Notes: generated from the letters alone by a model not told the origin. Positions 25,838-35,401 are shown, numbered from the stretch's first letter. The stretch: 64,000 bases of DNA from Streptomyces rubradiris (GCF_016860525.1 NZ_BNEA01000015.1:5170501-5234500), one strand, 5' to 3'. Made by a program: numbers and translations.

Positions 25838-27687
25838 TACCTCAGCCCGTGCCCGATCGGGTACAGCTCCCGTGCCGGGTCGTCCGCCCGTCGCACCGGC
25901 ACCGGGAGCCGCCCGCGCGGTGCCACGCGCCCGGCCAGGACCCGTGCGGCGGCGCGCAGTTCGACGTCCGTCCAGCAGTACGTGGCGAGGCACGCCCGGA
26001 CGGCGGGCAGCTGCGCGATGTCGTACGGGTTGCGGACCGCCACCACGGCCACCGGTCTGCCGGTGGCCAGCAGGCGGTCGACCAGGGTGCGCTGGGAGCT
26101 GCCCGCCGTCACGTTGTACGTGGCCACGACCACCGCGTCCGCGTTCCCGGCGGCGGTGACGGCCTTGTCGACAGTCGCGGCGGAGGGCGCGGTGCCGGTG
26201 GACAGGGCGGTCGCGGTGAAGCCCAGTTCGGTGAGGGCGGCGGCCAGCACGCCGGTGGGCGGGCCGGTGGTGCCGGACGGGGAGGCCGGGTCGGCGCCGA
26301 CGACCAGGACCCGCTGTTCCCGGCGGTGGTCGAAGGGCAGCGTGCCGTCCTCGTTGACCAGCAGGGTGGTGGTGCGCTCGGCCATGCGGTCGGCGGCGGC
26401 CAGATGGGCCTTCGTGCCCACCGTGCGGCCGATCCGGTCCGGGCGGGCCCAGGGGTCGTCGAGCACCCCGCGCCGGGCCTTCAGCCGCAGAATGCGCAGG
26501 ATCGATTCATCGAGCCGGTCCTCGGTCAGCTCGCCGTTGCGTACGGCCGTCAGCACCGCGTTCCACGCCACGTCCAGCGACGGCGGGTTGAGCAGCTGGT
26601 CCACGCCCGCCTTCAGCGCCAGCACCGGCACCCGGTCGTCGCCGTACTTGGTGCGCACGCCCTGCATGCCGAGCGAGTCGGTGATCACGACCCCGTCGTA
26701 GCCGAGCTCCTCGCGCAGGATGCCGGTCAGCACCGGCCGGGACAGGGTGGCCGGGTCGCCGGAGCCGTCCAGGGCCGGGAACTGGATGTGCCCGGTCATG
26801 ACCGAGTCGACGCCCGCCCGGATCGCCGCCCGGAACGGCACGGCGTCCAGCCGCTCCCACAGCTCCCGGCTGTGCGTGATGACCGGGAAGCCGTAGTGGC
26901 TGTCCACGGAGGTGTCCCCGTGCCCCGGGAAGTGCTTGGCGCTCGTCGCCACCCCGGCCGACTGATAGCCCCTCACCTCGGCGGCGACCAGCGCGGCGAC
27001 CGCGTCCGGGTCGGCGCCGAAGGAGCGCACCCCGATGACCGGGTTGGCCGGGTTGACGTTCACGTCGGCGTCGGGGGCGTAGTCCTGGTGGACGCCCATC
27101 GCGCGCAGTTCGGCGCCGGAGATCCGGCCGAGGGTCCGCGCGTCGGAGCGGGAGCGGCCCGCGCCGATCGCCATCGCGCCGGGCAGCAGGGTGGCGGGCC
27201 TGCCGATCCGGCACACCGCGCCGTGCTCCTGGTCGGTGGCGATGAGCACGGGCAGCCCGCGCGGCTGGTCCAGCGAAACCCGCTGGATGCCGTCGGACAG
27301 GGCGGCGATCTGCCGCGGGTCGCGGGTGTTGTGCGCCCAGGCGAAGTAGATGACGCCGCCGACCCGGTACTTCGCGATCAGCTCGGCGGCGGTGCGGACG
27401 CCGAGTTCCTTCTGGTTGAGGTCGATGTCGGCCTGGTCGGGGTCGGTGGCGGAGTGGCCGTAGACCCGCGTCACGAACAGCTGGCCGACCTTCTCCTCCA
27501 GCGTCATGCGGGAGATCAGGGCACGCAGCCGGCGGTCGCCGTCTTCGGTGGCGTCGGCGGTCGCCGGGACGGTGAGCGCGGCGGTGAGGCCCGCGGTCGC
27601 GGCGAGAACGGCGCGCCGGGACGGCCGTGCGGTGTCTCTTCGTGTGCTTCCCGTACCGGTGTCGCTTCCCGTGCTGGTGTCGGGCAC
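25834..27687 (-). CDS. Secreted glycoside hydrolase family 3 (beta-N-acetylhexosaminidase type)
   Basis: The 617-aa product has a twin-arginine-like signal (SRRAVLAATAGLTAALTVPA). The GH3 N-terminal barrel carries MTLEEKVGQLFVTRVYG, then ATDQEHGAVCRIG, then KHFPGHGDTSVDSHYG, the NagZ-type His loop that serves as acid/base. The nucleophile is Asp337 in VITDSLGMQGV. A C-terminal Rossmann-like domain (VLVVGADPASPSGTTGPP onward) follows. It probably removes N-acetylglucosamine from wall or chitin fragments outside the cell. The GTG at 27687 is chosen because GGAAGGAG is 5 bases upstream. Confidence 0.9.
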   Translation of the reverse strand: MPDTSTGSDTGTGSTRRDTARPSRRAVLAATAGLTAALTVPATADATEDGDRRLRALISRMTLEEKVGQLFVTRVYGHSATDPDQADIDLNQKELGVRTAAELIAKYRVGGVIYFAWAHNTRDPRQIAALSDGIQRVSLDQPRGLPVLIATDQEHGAVCRIGRPATLLPGAMAIGAGRSRSDARTLGRISGAELRAMGVHQDYAPDADVNVNPANPVIGVRSFGADPDAVAALVAAEVRGYQSAGVATSAKHFPGHGDTSVDSHYGFPVITHSRELWERLDAVPFRAAIRAGVDSVMTGHIQFPALDGSGDPATLSRPVLTGILREELGYDGVVITDSLGMQGVRTKYGDDRVPVLALKAGVDQLLNPPSLDVAWNAVLTAVRNGELTEDRLDESILRILRLKARRGVLDDPWARPDRIGRTVGTKAHLAAADRMAERTTTLLVNEDGTLPFDHRREQRVLVVGADPASPSGTTGPPTGVLAAALTELGFTATALSTGTAPSAATVDKAVTAAGNADAVVVATYNVTAGSSQRTLVDRLLATGRPVAVVAVRNPYDIAQLPAVRACLATYCWTDVELRAAARVLAGRVAPRGRLPVPVRRADDPARELYPIGHGLRY

Positions 27688-27839
27688 GTGCGCTCCTTCC
27701 AGAGGAGAACCGCTGAAGGAAACTTCCGAGGAGTCACCAATATCCGGGAAGTTTCTTTCCGTCAAGGGACTGCACAGTAACCTGGCACGCGCCGGCATGC
27801 ACTGGACCAGGGCAGTTGGCGGAGGTGATGATCGGCGCC

Positions 27840-28433
27840 ATGACAACCCCGCGCTCCTATGTGATCCTGCACGGCTGGCAGAACCACCGTCCGAAGGCCC
27901 ACTGGCAGCACTGGCTCGCCGACCGCCTCACCGCGCTCGGCCACCACGTCACCTACCCGGGCCTGCCCGACCCCGACGACCCCGACCTGGAAGTCTGGCT
28001 CGGTGAACTGGCCCGGCACCTGGAGGAGTCCGAGGGCACCGGGGAGCTGGTCGTGGTGGCCCACAGCGCCTCCGCCCTGCTGTGGCTGCACGCCGCCGCC
28101 CGGGGCATGCGCCAACTGGACCGCGCCGGCCGGGTGCTGCTCGTCGCCCCGCCGTCCGGGTCCGTCCTCGCCCGGCACCCGGAGGTGACCGCCTTCGCCC
28201 CGCCCCCGCTCGACTTCACCCTGCCCGGCCCGGCCCGCCTGGTCGCGGGCGACGACGACCCGTACTGCCCCGAGGGCGCGGCCACGCTCTTCGCCGAGCC
28301 GCTCGGCATCCCCGCCGACATCCTCCCGGGCGCCGCCCACCTCGACCTGGACGCCGGCTACGGCCCCTGGCCGGCCGTCCTGGACTGGTGCCTGAACGAA
28401 ACGGTGCCGCTCACGGCACGGCCGGCTCGGTAG
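27840..28433 (+). CDS. RBBP9/YdeN family alpha/beta hydrolase
   Basis: The 197-aa product starts TPRSYVILHGWQNHRPKAHW and has the YdeN/RBBP9 layout: LHGW near the N-terminus, the nucleophile elbow VVVAHSASALLWLH (Ser in HSAS rather than GxSxG), VAGDDDPYCP bearing the Asp, and AAHLDLDAGYGPWP bearing the His. Serine hydrolase activity is likely; the substrate is unknown. The ATG at 27840 is used. A GGAGG at 27821 is somewhat far, and upstream TTG (27816) or ATG (27828) starts are possible. The 3' end overlaps the convergent MFS gene by 23 bp. Confidence 0.83.
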   Translation: MTTPRSYVILHGWQNHRPKAHWQHWLADRLTALGHHVTYPGLPDPDDPDLEVWLGELARHLEESEGTGELVVVAHSASALLWLHAAARGMRQLDRAGRVLLVAPPSGSVLARHPEVTAFAPPPLDFTLPGPARLVAGDDDPYCPEGAATLFAEPLGIPADILPGAAHLDLDAGYGPWPAVLDWCLNETVPLTARPAR

Positions 28434-29658
28434 CGGGGGTCTTCCGGTCGCGCAGTTCGGGGGTGGTCGTGGCGACCGCGGCCACCGCCAGGACGCACAG
28501 CGCCCCGCCGGCCACCAGCGCGGTCACGCCGGAGGTCCAGCCGGCCACCAGGCCGCCGCGCACGTTGCCCAGGCTGGGGCCCGCCTGGCCGACGATCTGC
28601 TCGGCCGCGGTGACCCGGCCGAGCAGCGCGTCCGGGGTACGGGTCTGCACGATCGTGGACCGGGAGACCACCGCCACGGCGTCCGCCGCCCCGGCCAGCA
28701 CCAGCAGCGCCAGGCCCAGCCAGGGACTGGTGGACAGCCCGAACAGGACCAGGGCCGCGCCCCAACCGGCGGACGCGCACAGCATCACCGAGCCCGGCCG
28801 GGCGAGCCGGGTCAGCGGGCCGGACAGCGCGGTCGCCGCGACCCCGCCCACCGCCAGCGCCGACAGGAACAGCCCGAGGGTGCGCGGCTCGTCACCGAAC
28901 CGCTCGGCGTTGACCAGCGGGAACAGGCTCACCGGGAACGACAGCACGGTGGCGGCCAGGTCGGTGATCAGCGCGCCGCGCACCACCCGGTGCCCGGCCA
29001 GGAACCGCAGCCCGTCCAGCGCGCCGCGCAGCCCCGGCCGGGCGGGCGTCCCCTCGGGCGGCAGCGGGGGCAGCCCGAAGGCGCCGTAGAAGGCGAGGCC
29101 GAAGCTCAGGGCGTCCAGCAGGTAGCACACGCCGATGCCGAACCAGCCGAGCAGCACCCCGGCCAGCGCGGGCCCGAGCAGCATCATCGACTGCGAGGTG
29201 ACCTGTTGCAGCGCGAGCCCGGCGGCCACCTGGTCCTTGGGCAGCAGGCGGGGCAGGAACACCCCGGCGGCCGGGGCGCCGAGCGCGCCGAACGCCGACT
29301 GCGCCGCGACCAGCAGCAGCACCCCGGCCACCGGGACGTGCCCGGTGAAGCCCTGCACCGCGAGCGCGAGGGAGCAGACCGCCTGCCCGACGGTGGCCGC
29401 GAGGTACACCCGCCGCCGGTCGGCCCGGTCCGCCCAGGCTCCGGCGAACAGCCCGAACCCCACCAGCGGCAGCGCCTGCGCGAGCCCGACGGCGCCGGTC
29501 CAGGCGGTGCTGTGGGTCCGGTCCCACACCTGGTACATGACCGTCACCATGGTCATGAACCCGCCGAGCACGGACACGGTCCGCCCGATCAGCAGCCGCC
29601 GGAAGACGGGCGAGGTGCGCAGCGGGCGGAGGTCGAGGAGGGAGCCGGCGAGGCTCAT
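28411..29658 (-). CDS. MFS transporter, EntS-like exporter
   Basis: The 415-aa protein has 12 predicted helices and the MFS_3/EntS type N-terminus RPLRTSPVFRRLLIGRTVSV, then FAGAWADRADRRRVYL as motif A. This group exports siderophores and macrolides. No biosynthetic genes are adjacent, so the cargo is unknown. The ATG at 29658 has no clear ribosome site and may be leaderless. The gene is convergent with the small hydrolase (23 bp overlap) and follows the isomerase gene at 87 bp on the same strand. Confidence 0.87.
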   Translation of the reverse strand: MSLAGSLLDLRPLRTSPVFRRLLIGRTVSVLGGFMTMVTVMYQVWDRTHSTAWTGAVGLAQALPLVGFGLFAGAWADRADRRRVYLAATVGQAVCSLALAVQGFTGHVPVAGVLLLVAAQSAFGALGAPAAGVFLPRLLPKDQVAAGLALQQVTSQSMMLLGPALAGVLLGWFGIGVCYLLDALSFGLAFYGAFGLPPLPPEGTPARPGLRGALDGLRFLAGHRVVRGALITDLAATVLSFPVSLFPLVNAERFGDEPRTLGLFLSALAVGGVAATALSGPLTRLARPGSVMLCASAGWGAALVLFGLSTSPWLGLALLVLAGAADAVAVVSRSTIVQTRTPDALLGRVTAAEQIVGQAGPSLGNVRGGLVAGWTSGVTALVAGGALCVLAVAAVATTTPELRDRKTPATEPAVP

Positions 29659-29745
29659 GAGCGGGGGCGGGCGCGGGGCCCGGGCGGCGGTGTCACCGGG
29701 CGAGGGTAGCCGCGGCCCCCGGCACCCGCCAGCGAATATCCGCGC

Positions 29746-30546
29746 TCAGGCGGCTTCCCCCAGCAGCCGCGCCAGGTACTCCCGCCCGTCGCCCAGCAGC
29801 CCGGCGAGCGGCGCCGCCTCCTCGTACCAGCGCTTCTCGTACTCCCAGCACAGCCAGCCGTCCCAGTCCCGCCGGGTGAGCACGTCCACGCACTCGGCGA
29901 GCGGCAGCGCCCCGGCGCCGAGCGGCAGCGGGGTGGTGTCCCCGGCCGAGGCCACGTCCTTGACCTGGACGTAGCCGAGGTGCGGGGCGAGGGCCGCGTG
30001 GCTGTCGGCCGGCTGCTCGCCGCCCAGCCAGGTGTGCAGCACGTCCCACAGCGCGCCCACGTGCCGGTGCCCGACCGGGCCGAGGATACGGATCGCGTCG
30101 GCGCCGGTGCGGTGCGAGTCGTGCGTCTCCAGCAGAATCCGGACGCCGAGCGCGGCGGCGTCCTCGGCGGCGGCACCGAGCCGGCGCGCGGCGATCGCGT
30201 CCGCCTCCGCGCGGGGCAGGTCCGCGCCGGCGCCGGGGAAGACCCGTACGAAGGGCGCGCCCAGGTCGTGGGCCAGCCGCAGCAGCTCCCGGATCTCCGC
30301 CAGTACGGGTCCGTCCTCGCCCGCCGCGGCTACTCGGGCGTACCCGGCCAGCCCCACCACCTCCACCCCGGCGGACCGGAACAGGGCGGCGGCCCCGGCG
30401 CGTTCGGCGGGGGTCAGGTCCGCACGCACCGGTTCCTCCGGGTGGGCCCGCAGCTCGACCCCGTGGTAGCCGTGCGCGGTCGCGAGTGAGAGGACGTCCG
30501 GGAGGGGCAGCCCGGGGACACCGAGAGTGGAGAACGCCAGCTTCAT
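29746..30546 (-). CDS. Sugar phosphate isomerase/epimerase, xylose isomerase-like TIM barrel
   Basis: The 266-aa product is of the AP endonuclease 2 / xylose-isomerase-like TIM barrel group. Metal-binding type motifs are HGYHGVELRAHPE, RILLETHDSHRTG, VGALWDVLHTW and LGYVQVKDV; the Glu-Asp-His-Glu set would hold a divalent metal. It probably epimerises or isomerises a sugar or inositol derivative. It precedes the MFS gene. A second, different member of this superfamily lies at 34469. The ATG at 30546 opens with the conserved MKLAFSTLG; no Shine-Dalgarno is seen. Confidence 0.85.
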   Translation of the reverse strand: MKLAFSTLGVPGLPLPDVLSLATAHGYHGVELRAHPEEPVRADLTPAERAGAAALFRSAGVEVVGLAGYARVAAAGEDGPVLAEIRELLRLAHDLGAPFVRVFPGAGADLPRAEADAIAARRLGAAAEDAAALGVRILLETHDSHRTGADAIRILGPVGHRHVGALWDVLHTWLGGEQPADSHAALAPHLGYVQVKDVASAGDTTPLPLGAGALPLAECVDVLTRRDWDGWLCWEYEKRWYEEAAPLAGLLGDGREYLARLLGEAA

Positions 30547-30559
30547 GAGACCGCTGCGT

Positions 30560-30905
30560 ACCCGTTGCCTACGGGGCTCATGCACCGGGCGCCCGGACGG
30601 CCCCTCGTACCGTCAGCCTACGGGGCTCACGCACCGGCCTCGGGAGGTACGCGGCGCTCAGGCGTCCTCCGTACTACCGTCCACCTACGGGAGCCATGCA
30701 CCGCCCTCACGACGTACGCGGCACCCAGGCGGCCCCCCGCGCCACCACCCACGCGGGTCGTGCACCGGCCCCGGGCCGAGACCACGCGGGTCACGCACCG
30801 CCGTCAGGACGTACGCGGCACCGAGGCGGCCCCCCGCGCCACCCCACAGGGTCATGCACCGGCCGCAGTACGCCCGTGGCACCCCCGTCGGCCCCCGGTG
30901 TGACG
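30560..30905. repeat. Degenerate repeats in the isomerase-lacI gap
   Basis: The roughly 370 bp between two genes holds no gene but repeated blocks. GACGTACGCGGCACC-aggcggccccccgcgccac occurs at 30711-30745 and again at 30808-30843 (97 bp apart). A shorter relative, GAGGTACGCGGCGCTCAGGC, is at about 30644. A second block, CCTACGGGGCTCATGCACCG and variants, recurs at about 30569, 30617 and 30684. The frames across it are Pro/Arg/His-rich artefacts. Function unknown. Confidence 0.7.
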
Positions 30906-30914
30906 CGCCCGCCC

Positions 30915-31964
30915 TCAAGACTCGTGCGGCACCCCCGTGGACCCCCGCACCATCAACTCCCCCCGCACCGAGGCGATCCCGCCCGGCGGGGGCTCCTCGC
31001 GGCCCATCGCGACGCGGCCCGCGCGGGCGCCCGCCTCCGCGAGGGGCAGGCGGACCGTCGTCAGGGAGGGGACCGCGTCGATGCTGAAGGGAAGGTCGTC
31101 GAAGCCGGCCACCGAGACGTCCTCGGGGATGCGCAGCCCGGACTCGCGCAGCGCGGCGCACGCGCCGAGGGCGACGGAGTCGTTCGCGGCCACGATCGCC
31201 GTCAGGGACGGGTCCCGGCGCAGCAGCTCCAGCGTGGCCTCGTAACCGGACCGGCGGTCGTAGCGGCCGTGCACCGTCCAGCGCGGGTCCTCCTCGACGC
31301 CCGCCGCCGCGAGCGCGGCCCGGTGGCCCTCCAGGCGGTGCCGGGTGGTCGTACGTTCCACGGGCCCGGCGATGTAGCCCAGGCGGCGGTGGCCGAGGCC
31401 GAGCAGATGGGCGGTCAGCGCGCGGGCGCCGCCCCGGTTGTCGAAGGTGAGCGCGACGGCGTCGGTGTCCGGCGCCGGCGGACGCCCGCACAGCACCACC
31501 CGGGTCCCGGCGTCCGCGAGTTTCCGCAGCTTGGCCGCCACCGCCGCCGCGTGCTGCGGGTCCTCCACGGCCCCGCCGGTCAGCACCACGGCCGCGGCCC
31601 GCTGCCGCTGGAGCAGCGTCAGGTAGGTCAGTTCCCGCTCGGGCGATCCGCCGGTGTTGCAGACGACAGCGAGCCGCTCCCCGCCGGCGCGCCCGCCCGG
31701 CCCGCCGATCTCGCCCTGGATCGCGCTCGCCATGATCCCGAAGAAGGGGTCGGCGATGTCGTTGACGAGGATGCCGACCAGGTCGGAGGTGGCCGCGGCG
31801 AGCGCGCTGGCGGGGCCGTTGAGGACGTAGTCCAGCTCGTCCACCGCCCGCAGCACCCGTTCCCGGGTGGCGGCGGCGACCGGGTAGTTGCCGTTCAGCA
31901 CGCGCGACACCGTCGCGGGGGAGACCTGGGCGCGGGCCGCCACGTCCGCCAGGGTCACGGTCAT
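30915..31964 (-). CDS. LacI family transcriptional regulator
   Basis: The 349-aa product has the LacI helix-turn-helix [20 protein letters not shown] plus hinge RVLNGNYPV, and a periplasmic-binding-like ligand domain ([51 protein letters not shown]). GGAGG 8 bases before the ATG at 31964 supports the start. It is divergent from the oxidoreductase-DUF993-isomerase operon. A 20-bp near-perfect palindrome (32131-32150) 23 bp before that operon is its likely operator. It should respond to the sugar or polyol that the operon degrades. Confidence 0.92.
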   Translation of the reverse strand: MTVTLADVAARAQVSPATVSRVLNGNYPVAAATRERVLRAVDELDYVLNGPASALAAATSDLVGILVNDIADPFFGIMASAIQGEIGGPGGRAGGERLAVVCNTGGSPERELTYLTLLQRQRAAAVVLTGGAVEDPQHAAAVAAKLRKLADAGTRVVLCGRPPAPDTDAVALTFDNRGGARALTAHLLGLGHRRLGYIAGPVERTTTRHRLEGHRAALAAAGVEEDPRWTVHGRYDRRSGYEATLELLRRDPSLTAIVAANDSVALGACAALRESGLRIPEDVSVAGFDDLPFSIDAVPSLTTVRLPLAEAGARAGRVAMGREEPPPGGIASVRGELMVRGSTGVPHES

Positions 31965-32130
31965 CTCGTCGTCCTCCGGTCACGCGTCGTGTCGTACGGC
32001 CTCGTAGACAACCAGGTCTGTGTCCTGGTTCCGAGCCGACCTTACGGCCAAGGCCCCCCGCTTGTTCGCTCCCTCGAACAACTCGGCCGCGGTCTTGTAC
32101 AGACCACGTCGAGAGGCTAGCTTCTCCCCT

Positions 32131-32150
32131 TGTAGAAAGCGCTTGCTACA
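32131..32150. promoter_or_regulatory. LacI operator before the oxidoreductase operon
   Basis: TGTAGAAAGCGCTTGCTACA is a 20-bp inverted repeat with a single mismatched pair and a central AAGCGCTT, the CpG-centred form typical of LacI-family sites. It lies 23 bp before the GTG of the first operon gene and on the shared side of the divergent LacI gene. Confidence 0.8.
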
Positions 32151-32172
32151 CCGGACCGCGAAAGGGACTCAC

Positions 32173-33324
32173 GTGACACGCAAGACGGTGCGAATCGCCA
32201 TGAACGGCGTGACCGGGCGCATGGGCTACCGCCAGCACCTCGTCCGGTCCATCCTCGCCCTGCGCGAGCAGGGCGGACTCGACCTCGGCGACGGCACCGT
32301 GCTGTGGCCCGAACCGATCCTGCTCGGCCGCCGCGAACACGCCCTGCGGGACATCGCCGGCCGGCACGGCCTCGACCACGTCTCCACCGACCTCGACGCC
32401 GTCCTCGCGGACCCGTCCGTCGACATCTACTTCGACGCCCAGGTCACCTCCGCCCGCGAGGAGGCCATCGCCAAGGCGATCGCGGCCGGCAAGCACATCT
32501 ACACCGAGAAGCCCACCGCCACCGGCCTGGACGGCGCGCTCCGGCTGGCCCGCCTCGCCCACGACAAGGGCGTCAAGCACGGCGTCGTCCAGGACAAGAT
32601 CTTCCTGCCGGGCCTGCTGAAGCTGAAGCGCCTCATCGACGGCGGCTTCTTCGGCCGGATCCTCTCCGTGCGCGGCGAGTTCGGCTACTGGGTCTTCGAG
32701 GGCGACTGGCAGCCCGCCCAGCGCCCCTCCTGGAACTACCGCGCCGAGGACGGCGGCGGCATCGTCGTCGACATGTTCCCGCACTGGGAGTACGTGCTGC
32801 ACGAGCTGTTCGGCCGGGTGACGTCCGTCCAGGCGCTGGCCACCACCCACATCCCGCAGCGCTGGGACGAGCAGGGCAAGCCCTACGACGCCACCGCCGA
32901 CGACGCCGCGTACGGGGTCTTCGAGCTGGAGGGCGGCGCCGTCGCCCAGATCAACTCCTCCTGGGCCGTGCGCGTCCACCGCGACGAACTGGTGGAGTTC
33001 CAGGTCGACGGCACGGAAGGATCGGCCGTGGCCGGCCTGCGCAACTGCCGCGTCCAGCACCGCAGCGCCACCCCGAAGCCGGTGTGGAACCCGGACATCC
33101 CCGCCACCGAGGTCTTCCGCGACCAGTGGCAGGAAGTGCCCGACAACACCGAGTTCGACAACGGCTTCAAGGCCCAGTGGGAGCTGTTCCTCAAGCACGT
33201 CTACGCCGACGCCCCCTACCACTGGGACCTGCTGGCCGGAGCCCGCGGCGTCCAGCTCGCCGAACTGGGCCTGAGGTCCTCCGCCGAGGGCCGCCGCATC
33301 GACGTCCCGGAGATCTCGCTGTGA
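32173..33324 (+). CDS. Gfo/Idh/MocA family oxidoreductase
   Basis: The 383-aa NAD(P)-dependent dehydrogenase has an N-terminal Rossmann domain (VRIAMNGVTGRMGYRQHLVR, unusual in having MNGVTGRMG rather than GxGxxG) and the family motif TEKPTATG at about residue 111. The C-terminal alpha/beta domain has GGGIVVDMFPHWEYVLHELF and TADDAAYGVFELEGGAVAQI. It should oxidise a sugar or polyol such as inositol or a ketosugar. The GTG start at 32173 follows AAAGGGA. Its stop overlaps the next start by 4 bp (GTGA), so it leads a translationally coupled three-gene operon under LacI control. Confidence 0.9.
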   Translation: MTRKTVRIAMNGVTGRMGYRQHLVRSILALREQGGLDLGDGTVLWPEPILLGRREHALRDIAGRHGLDHVSTDLDAVLADPSVDIYFDAQVTSAREEAIAKAIAAGKHIYTEKPTATGLDGALRLARLAHDKGVKHGVVQDKIFLPGLLKLKRLIDGGFFGRILSVRGEFGYWVFEGDWQPAQRPSWNYRAEDGGGIVVDMFPHWEYVLHELFGRVTSVQALATTHIPQRWDEQGKPYDATADDAAYGVFELEGGAVAQINSSWAVRVHRDELVEFQVDGTEGSAVAGLRNCRVQHRSATPKPVWNPDIPATEVFRDQWQEVPDNTEFDNGFKAQWELFLKHVYADAPYHWDLLAGARGVQLAELGLRSSAEGRRIDVPEISL

Positions 33325-34472
33325 CCCTCCACCTCCCCGCCGCGGACGGCACCCTGCGCGCCTACGAACCCCGCACCGAGCCGCTCGCCTTCCCGCCCGG
33401 CGCCCCCGTCACCTCCCGTACGGTCTTCTCGGCGGCCCACGTCGTCGCCGACCCCCTCGCCGACGTCACGCCCGACTCACCCGCCGCCGTCGACTGGGAT
33501 GCCACCCTCGCCTTCCGCCGCCACCTGTGGTCCCACGGGCTCGGCGTCGCCGAGGCGATGGACACCGCCCAGCGCGGCATGGGCCTGGACTGGGCGGGCG
33601 CGGCCGAACTGATCCGGCGCAGCGCGGCGGAGGCCCGTGCCGTGGGCGGCCGGATCGCCTGCGGCGTCGGCACCGACCACCTGCCCGCCGGCAGCCTCGC
33701 CGAGATCCGCGCGGCCTACGAGGAGCAGCTCGCCGTGGTCGAGGAGGCGGGGGCCCAGGCCATCGTCATGGCCTCCCGCGCCCTGGCCGCCACCGCCCGC
33801 GGCCCCGAGGACTACCTGGAGATCTATAGCCATCTGCTGCGCCAGGCCGCCGAGCCGGTGATCCTGCACTGGCTGGGCCCGATGTTCGACCCGGCCCTGG
33901 AGGGCTACTGGGGCTCGTCCGACCTGGACGCGGCCACCGGCACCTTCCTGGAGGTCATCGCCGCCCACCCGGACAAGGTCGACGGCGTCAAGATCTCCCT
34001 GCTGGACGCCGGCCGCGAGGTCGACCTCCGGCGCCGCCTCCCGCAGGGCGTGCGCTGCTACACCGGCGACGACTTCCACTACCCGGAGCTGATCGCGGGC
34101 GACGACCAGGGCTTCAGCCACGCCCTGCTCGGCATCTTCGACCCGCTGGGCCCGCTGGCGGCGCAGGCGGTACGGGTCCTGGACACCGGTGACGTCCAGG
34201 GCTTCCGCGCCCTGCTGGACCCCACGGTGGAGCTGTCCCGGCACCTGTTCCAGCCCCCGACCCGCTTCTACAAGACGGGCGTGGTCCTCCTCGCCTGGCT
34301 CGCGGGCCACCAGGACCACTTCGCGATGGTCGGCGGCCTCCAGTCGGCCCGCTCCCTCCCGCACCTCGCCCGCGCCTACGAACTCGCCGACACCCTGGGC
34401 CTGTTCCCCGACCCGAAACTGGCCGAGGAACGCATGAGGACCCTGCTGTCGCTGTACGGAGTGACCCGATGA
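33321..34472 (+). CDS. DUF993 family protein, dihydrodipicolinate synthase-like
   Basis: The 383-aa product belongs to the DUF993 group, distantly like dihydrodipicolinate synthase TIM barrels. Notable segments are RTVFSAAHVVADPLADVTPD, GMGLDWAGAAELIRRS, VILHWLGPMFDPALEGYWGS, and VDGVKISLLDAGREVDLR, in which the Lys is placed like a Schiff-base lysine. An aldolase or lyase acting on a sugar acid is plausible but unproven. It starts on a GTG overlapping the oxidoreductase stop and its own stop overlaps the next ATG, so the three genes work together. Confidence 0.85.
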   Translation: MTLHLPAADGTLRAYEPRTEPLAFPPGAPVTSRTVFSAAHVVADPLADVTPDSPAAVDWDATLAFRRHLWSHGLGVAEAMDTAQRGMGLDWAGAAELIRRSAAEARAVGGRIACGVGTDHLPAGSLAEIRAAYEEQLAVVEEAGAQAIVMASRALAATARGPEDYLEIYSHLLRQAAEPVILHWLGPMFDPALEGYWGSSDLDAATGTFLEVIAAHPDKVDGVKISLLDAGREVDLRRRLPQGVRCYTGDDFHYPELIAGDDQGFSHALLGIFDPLGPLAAQAVRVLDTGDVQGFRALLDPTVELSRHLFQPPTRFYKTGVVLLAWLAGHQDHFAMVGGLQSARSLPHLARAYELADTLGLFPDPKLAEERMRTLLSLYGVTR

Positions 34473-35302
34473 ACCCCGGCCTCGCCCGCTTCTCCGTCAA
34501 CCAGATGACGGTCAAGCAGCTCTCCCTCCCCGAACTGGCCGACGCCTGCGCCCGCTTGGGCATCGGCAACGTGGGCCTGTGGCGGGAGCCGGTCCGGGCG
34601 TACGGCGTGGAGGCGACCGCCAAGCTGGTCCGCGACGCGGGCCTGACGGTGACGACCCTGTGCCGGGGCGGCTTCCTCACGGCGACCGGTCCGGCCGAGC
34701 GGGCCGGGGCCCTGGCCGACAACCGCGCGGCCATCGAGGAGGCCGCCGCGCTCGGCACGGACACCCTCGTCCTGGTCTCGGGCGGCCTCCCGGCGCCCAG
34801 CAAGGACCTGCGCGGCGCCCGCGAACGCATCGCCGACGTCCTGGCCGTCCTGGCCCCTTACGCGGCCGAACGCGGCGTACGCCTCGCCATCGAACCCCTG
34901 CACCCGATGTACGCGGCCGACCGCTGCGTGGTCTCCACGCTCACCCAGGCCCTGGACCTGGCCGAACGCTTCCCGGCGGACCAGGTGGGCGTCACCGTGG
35001 ACACGTACCACATCTGGTGGGACGACCAGGCCCCCGCCCAGATCGCCCGCGCGGGCGCGGCGGGCCGCATCCACACCTTCCAGCTCGCCGACTGGACCAC
35101 CCCCCTCCCCGAGGGCGTCCTCAACGGCCGCGGCCAGATCGGCGACGGCGCGATCGACATGCGCGAATGGAAGGGCTACGTAGAGTCGGCCGGCTACACC
35201 GGGCCCATCGAAGTGGAGTTGTTCAACGAGGAGTTGTGGGCACGGGACGGGCGGGAGGTACTGGCGGAGACGGCCGAGCGTTTCCTCGCGCATGTGATCT
35301 GA
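34469..35302 (+). CDS. Sugar phosphate isomerase/epimerase, TIM barrel
   Basis: The 277-aa product is of the xylose-isomerase-like superfamily, with metal ligand candidates in VRLAIEPLHPMYAADRCVVS, VGVTVDTYHIWWDDQ, IHTFQLADWTTPLPEGVLNG and GPIEVELFNEELWA. The Glu-Asp-His-Glu pattern is complete. It probably isomerises the sugar intermediate handled by the preceding dehydrogenase. It overlaps the DUF993 stop by 4 bp (ATGA). It is not closely similar to the paralogue at 29746. Confidence 0.88.
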   Translation: MNPGLARFSVNQMTVKQLSLPELADACARLGIGNVGLWREPVRAYGVEATAKLVRDAGLTVTTLCRGGFLTATGPAERAGALADNRAAIEEAAALGTDTLVLVSGGLPAPSKDLRGARERIADVLAVLAPYAAERGVRLAIEPLHPMYAADRCVVSTLTQALDLAERFPADQVGVTVDTYHIWWDDQAPAQIARAGAAGRIHTFQLADWTTPLPEGVLNGRGQIGDGAIDMREWKGYVESAGYTGPIEVELFNEELWARDGREVLAETAERFLAHVI

Positions 35303-35401
35303 CAGGGCCACTCCCGTACGACCCCTCCGGGGGATTGGGCGCGGGGTGGTAACGGAGTATGGTCCGCCAACACCATTGGTTGTCGGGGGACTTGGTGGGC
35401 C

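Noticed and set aside
30560..30905. CRISPR array
   Set aside because: Blocks vary in sequence and spacing and there are no cas genes.
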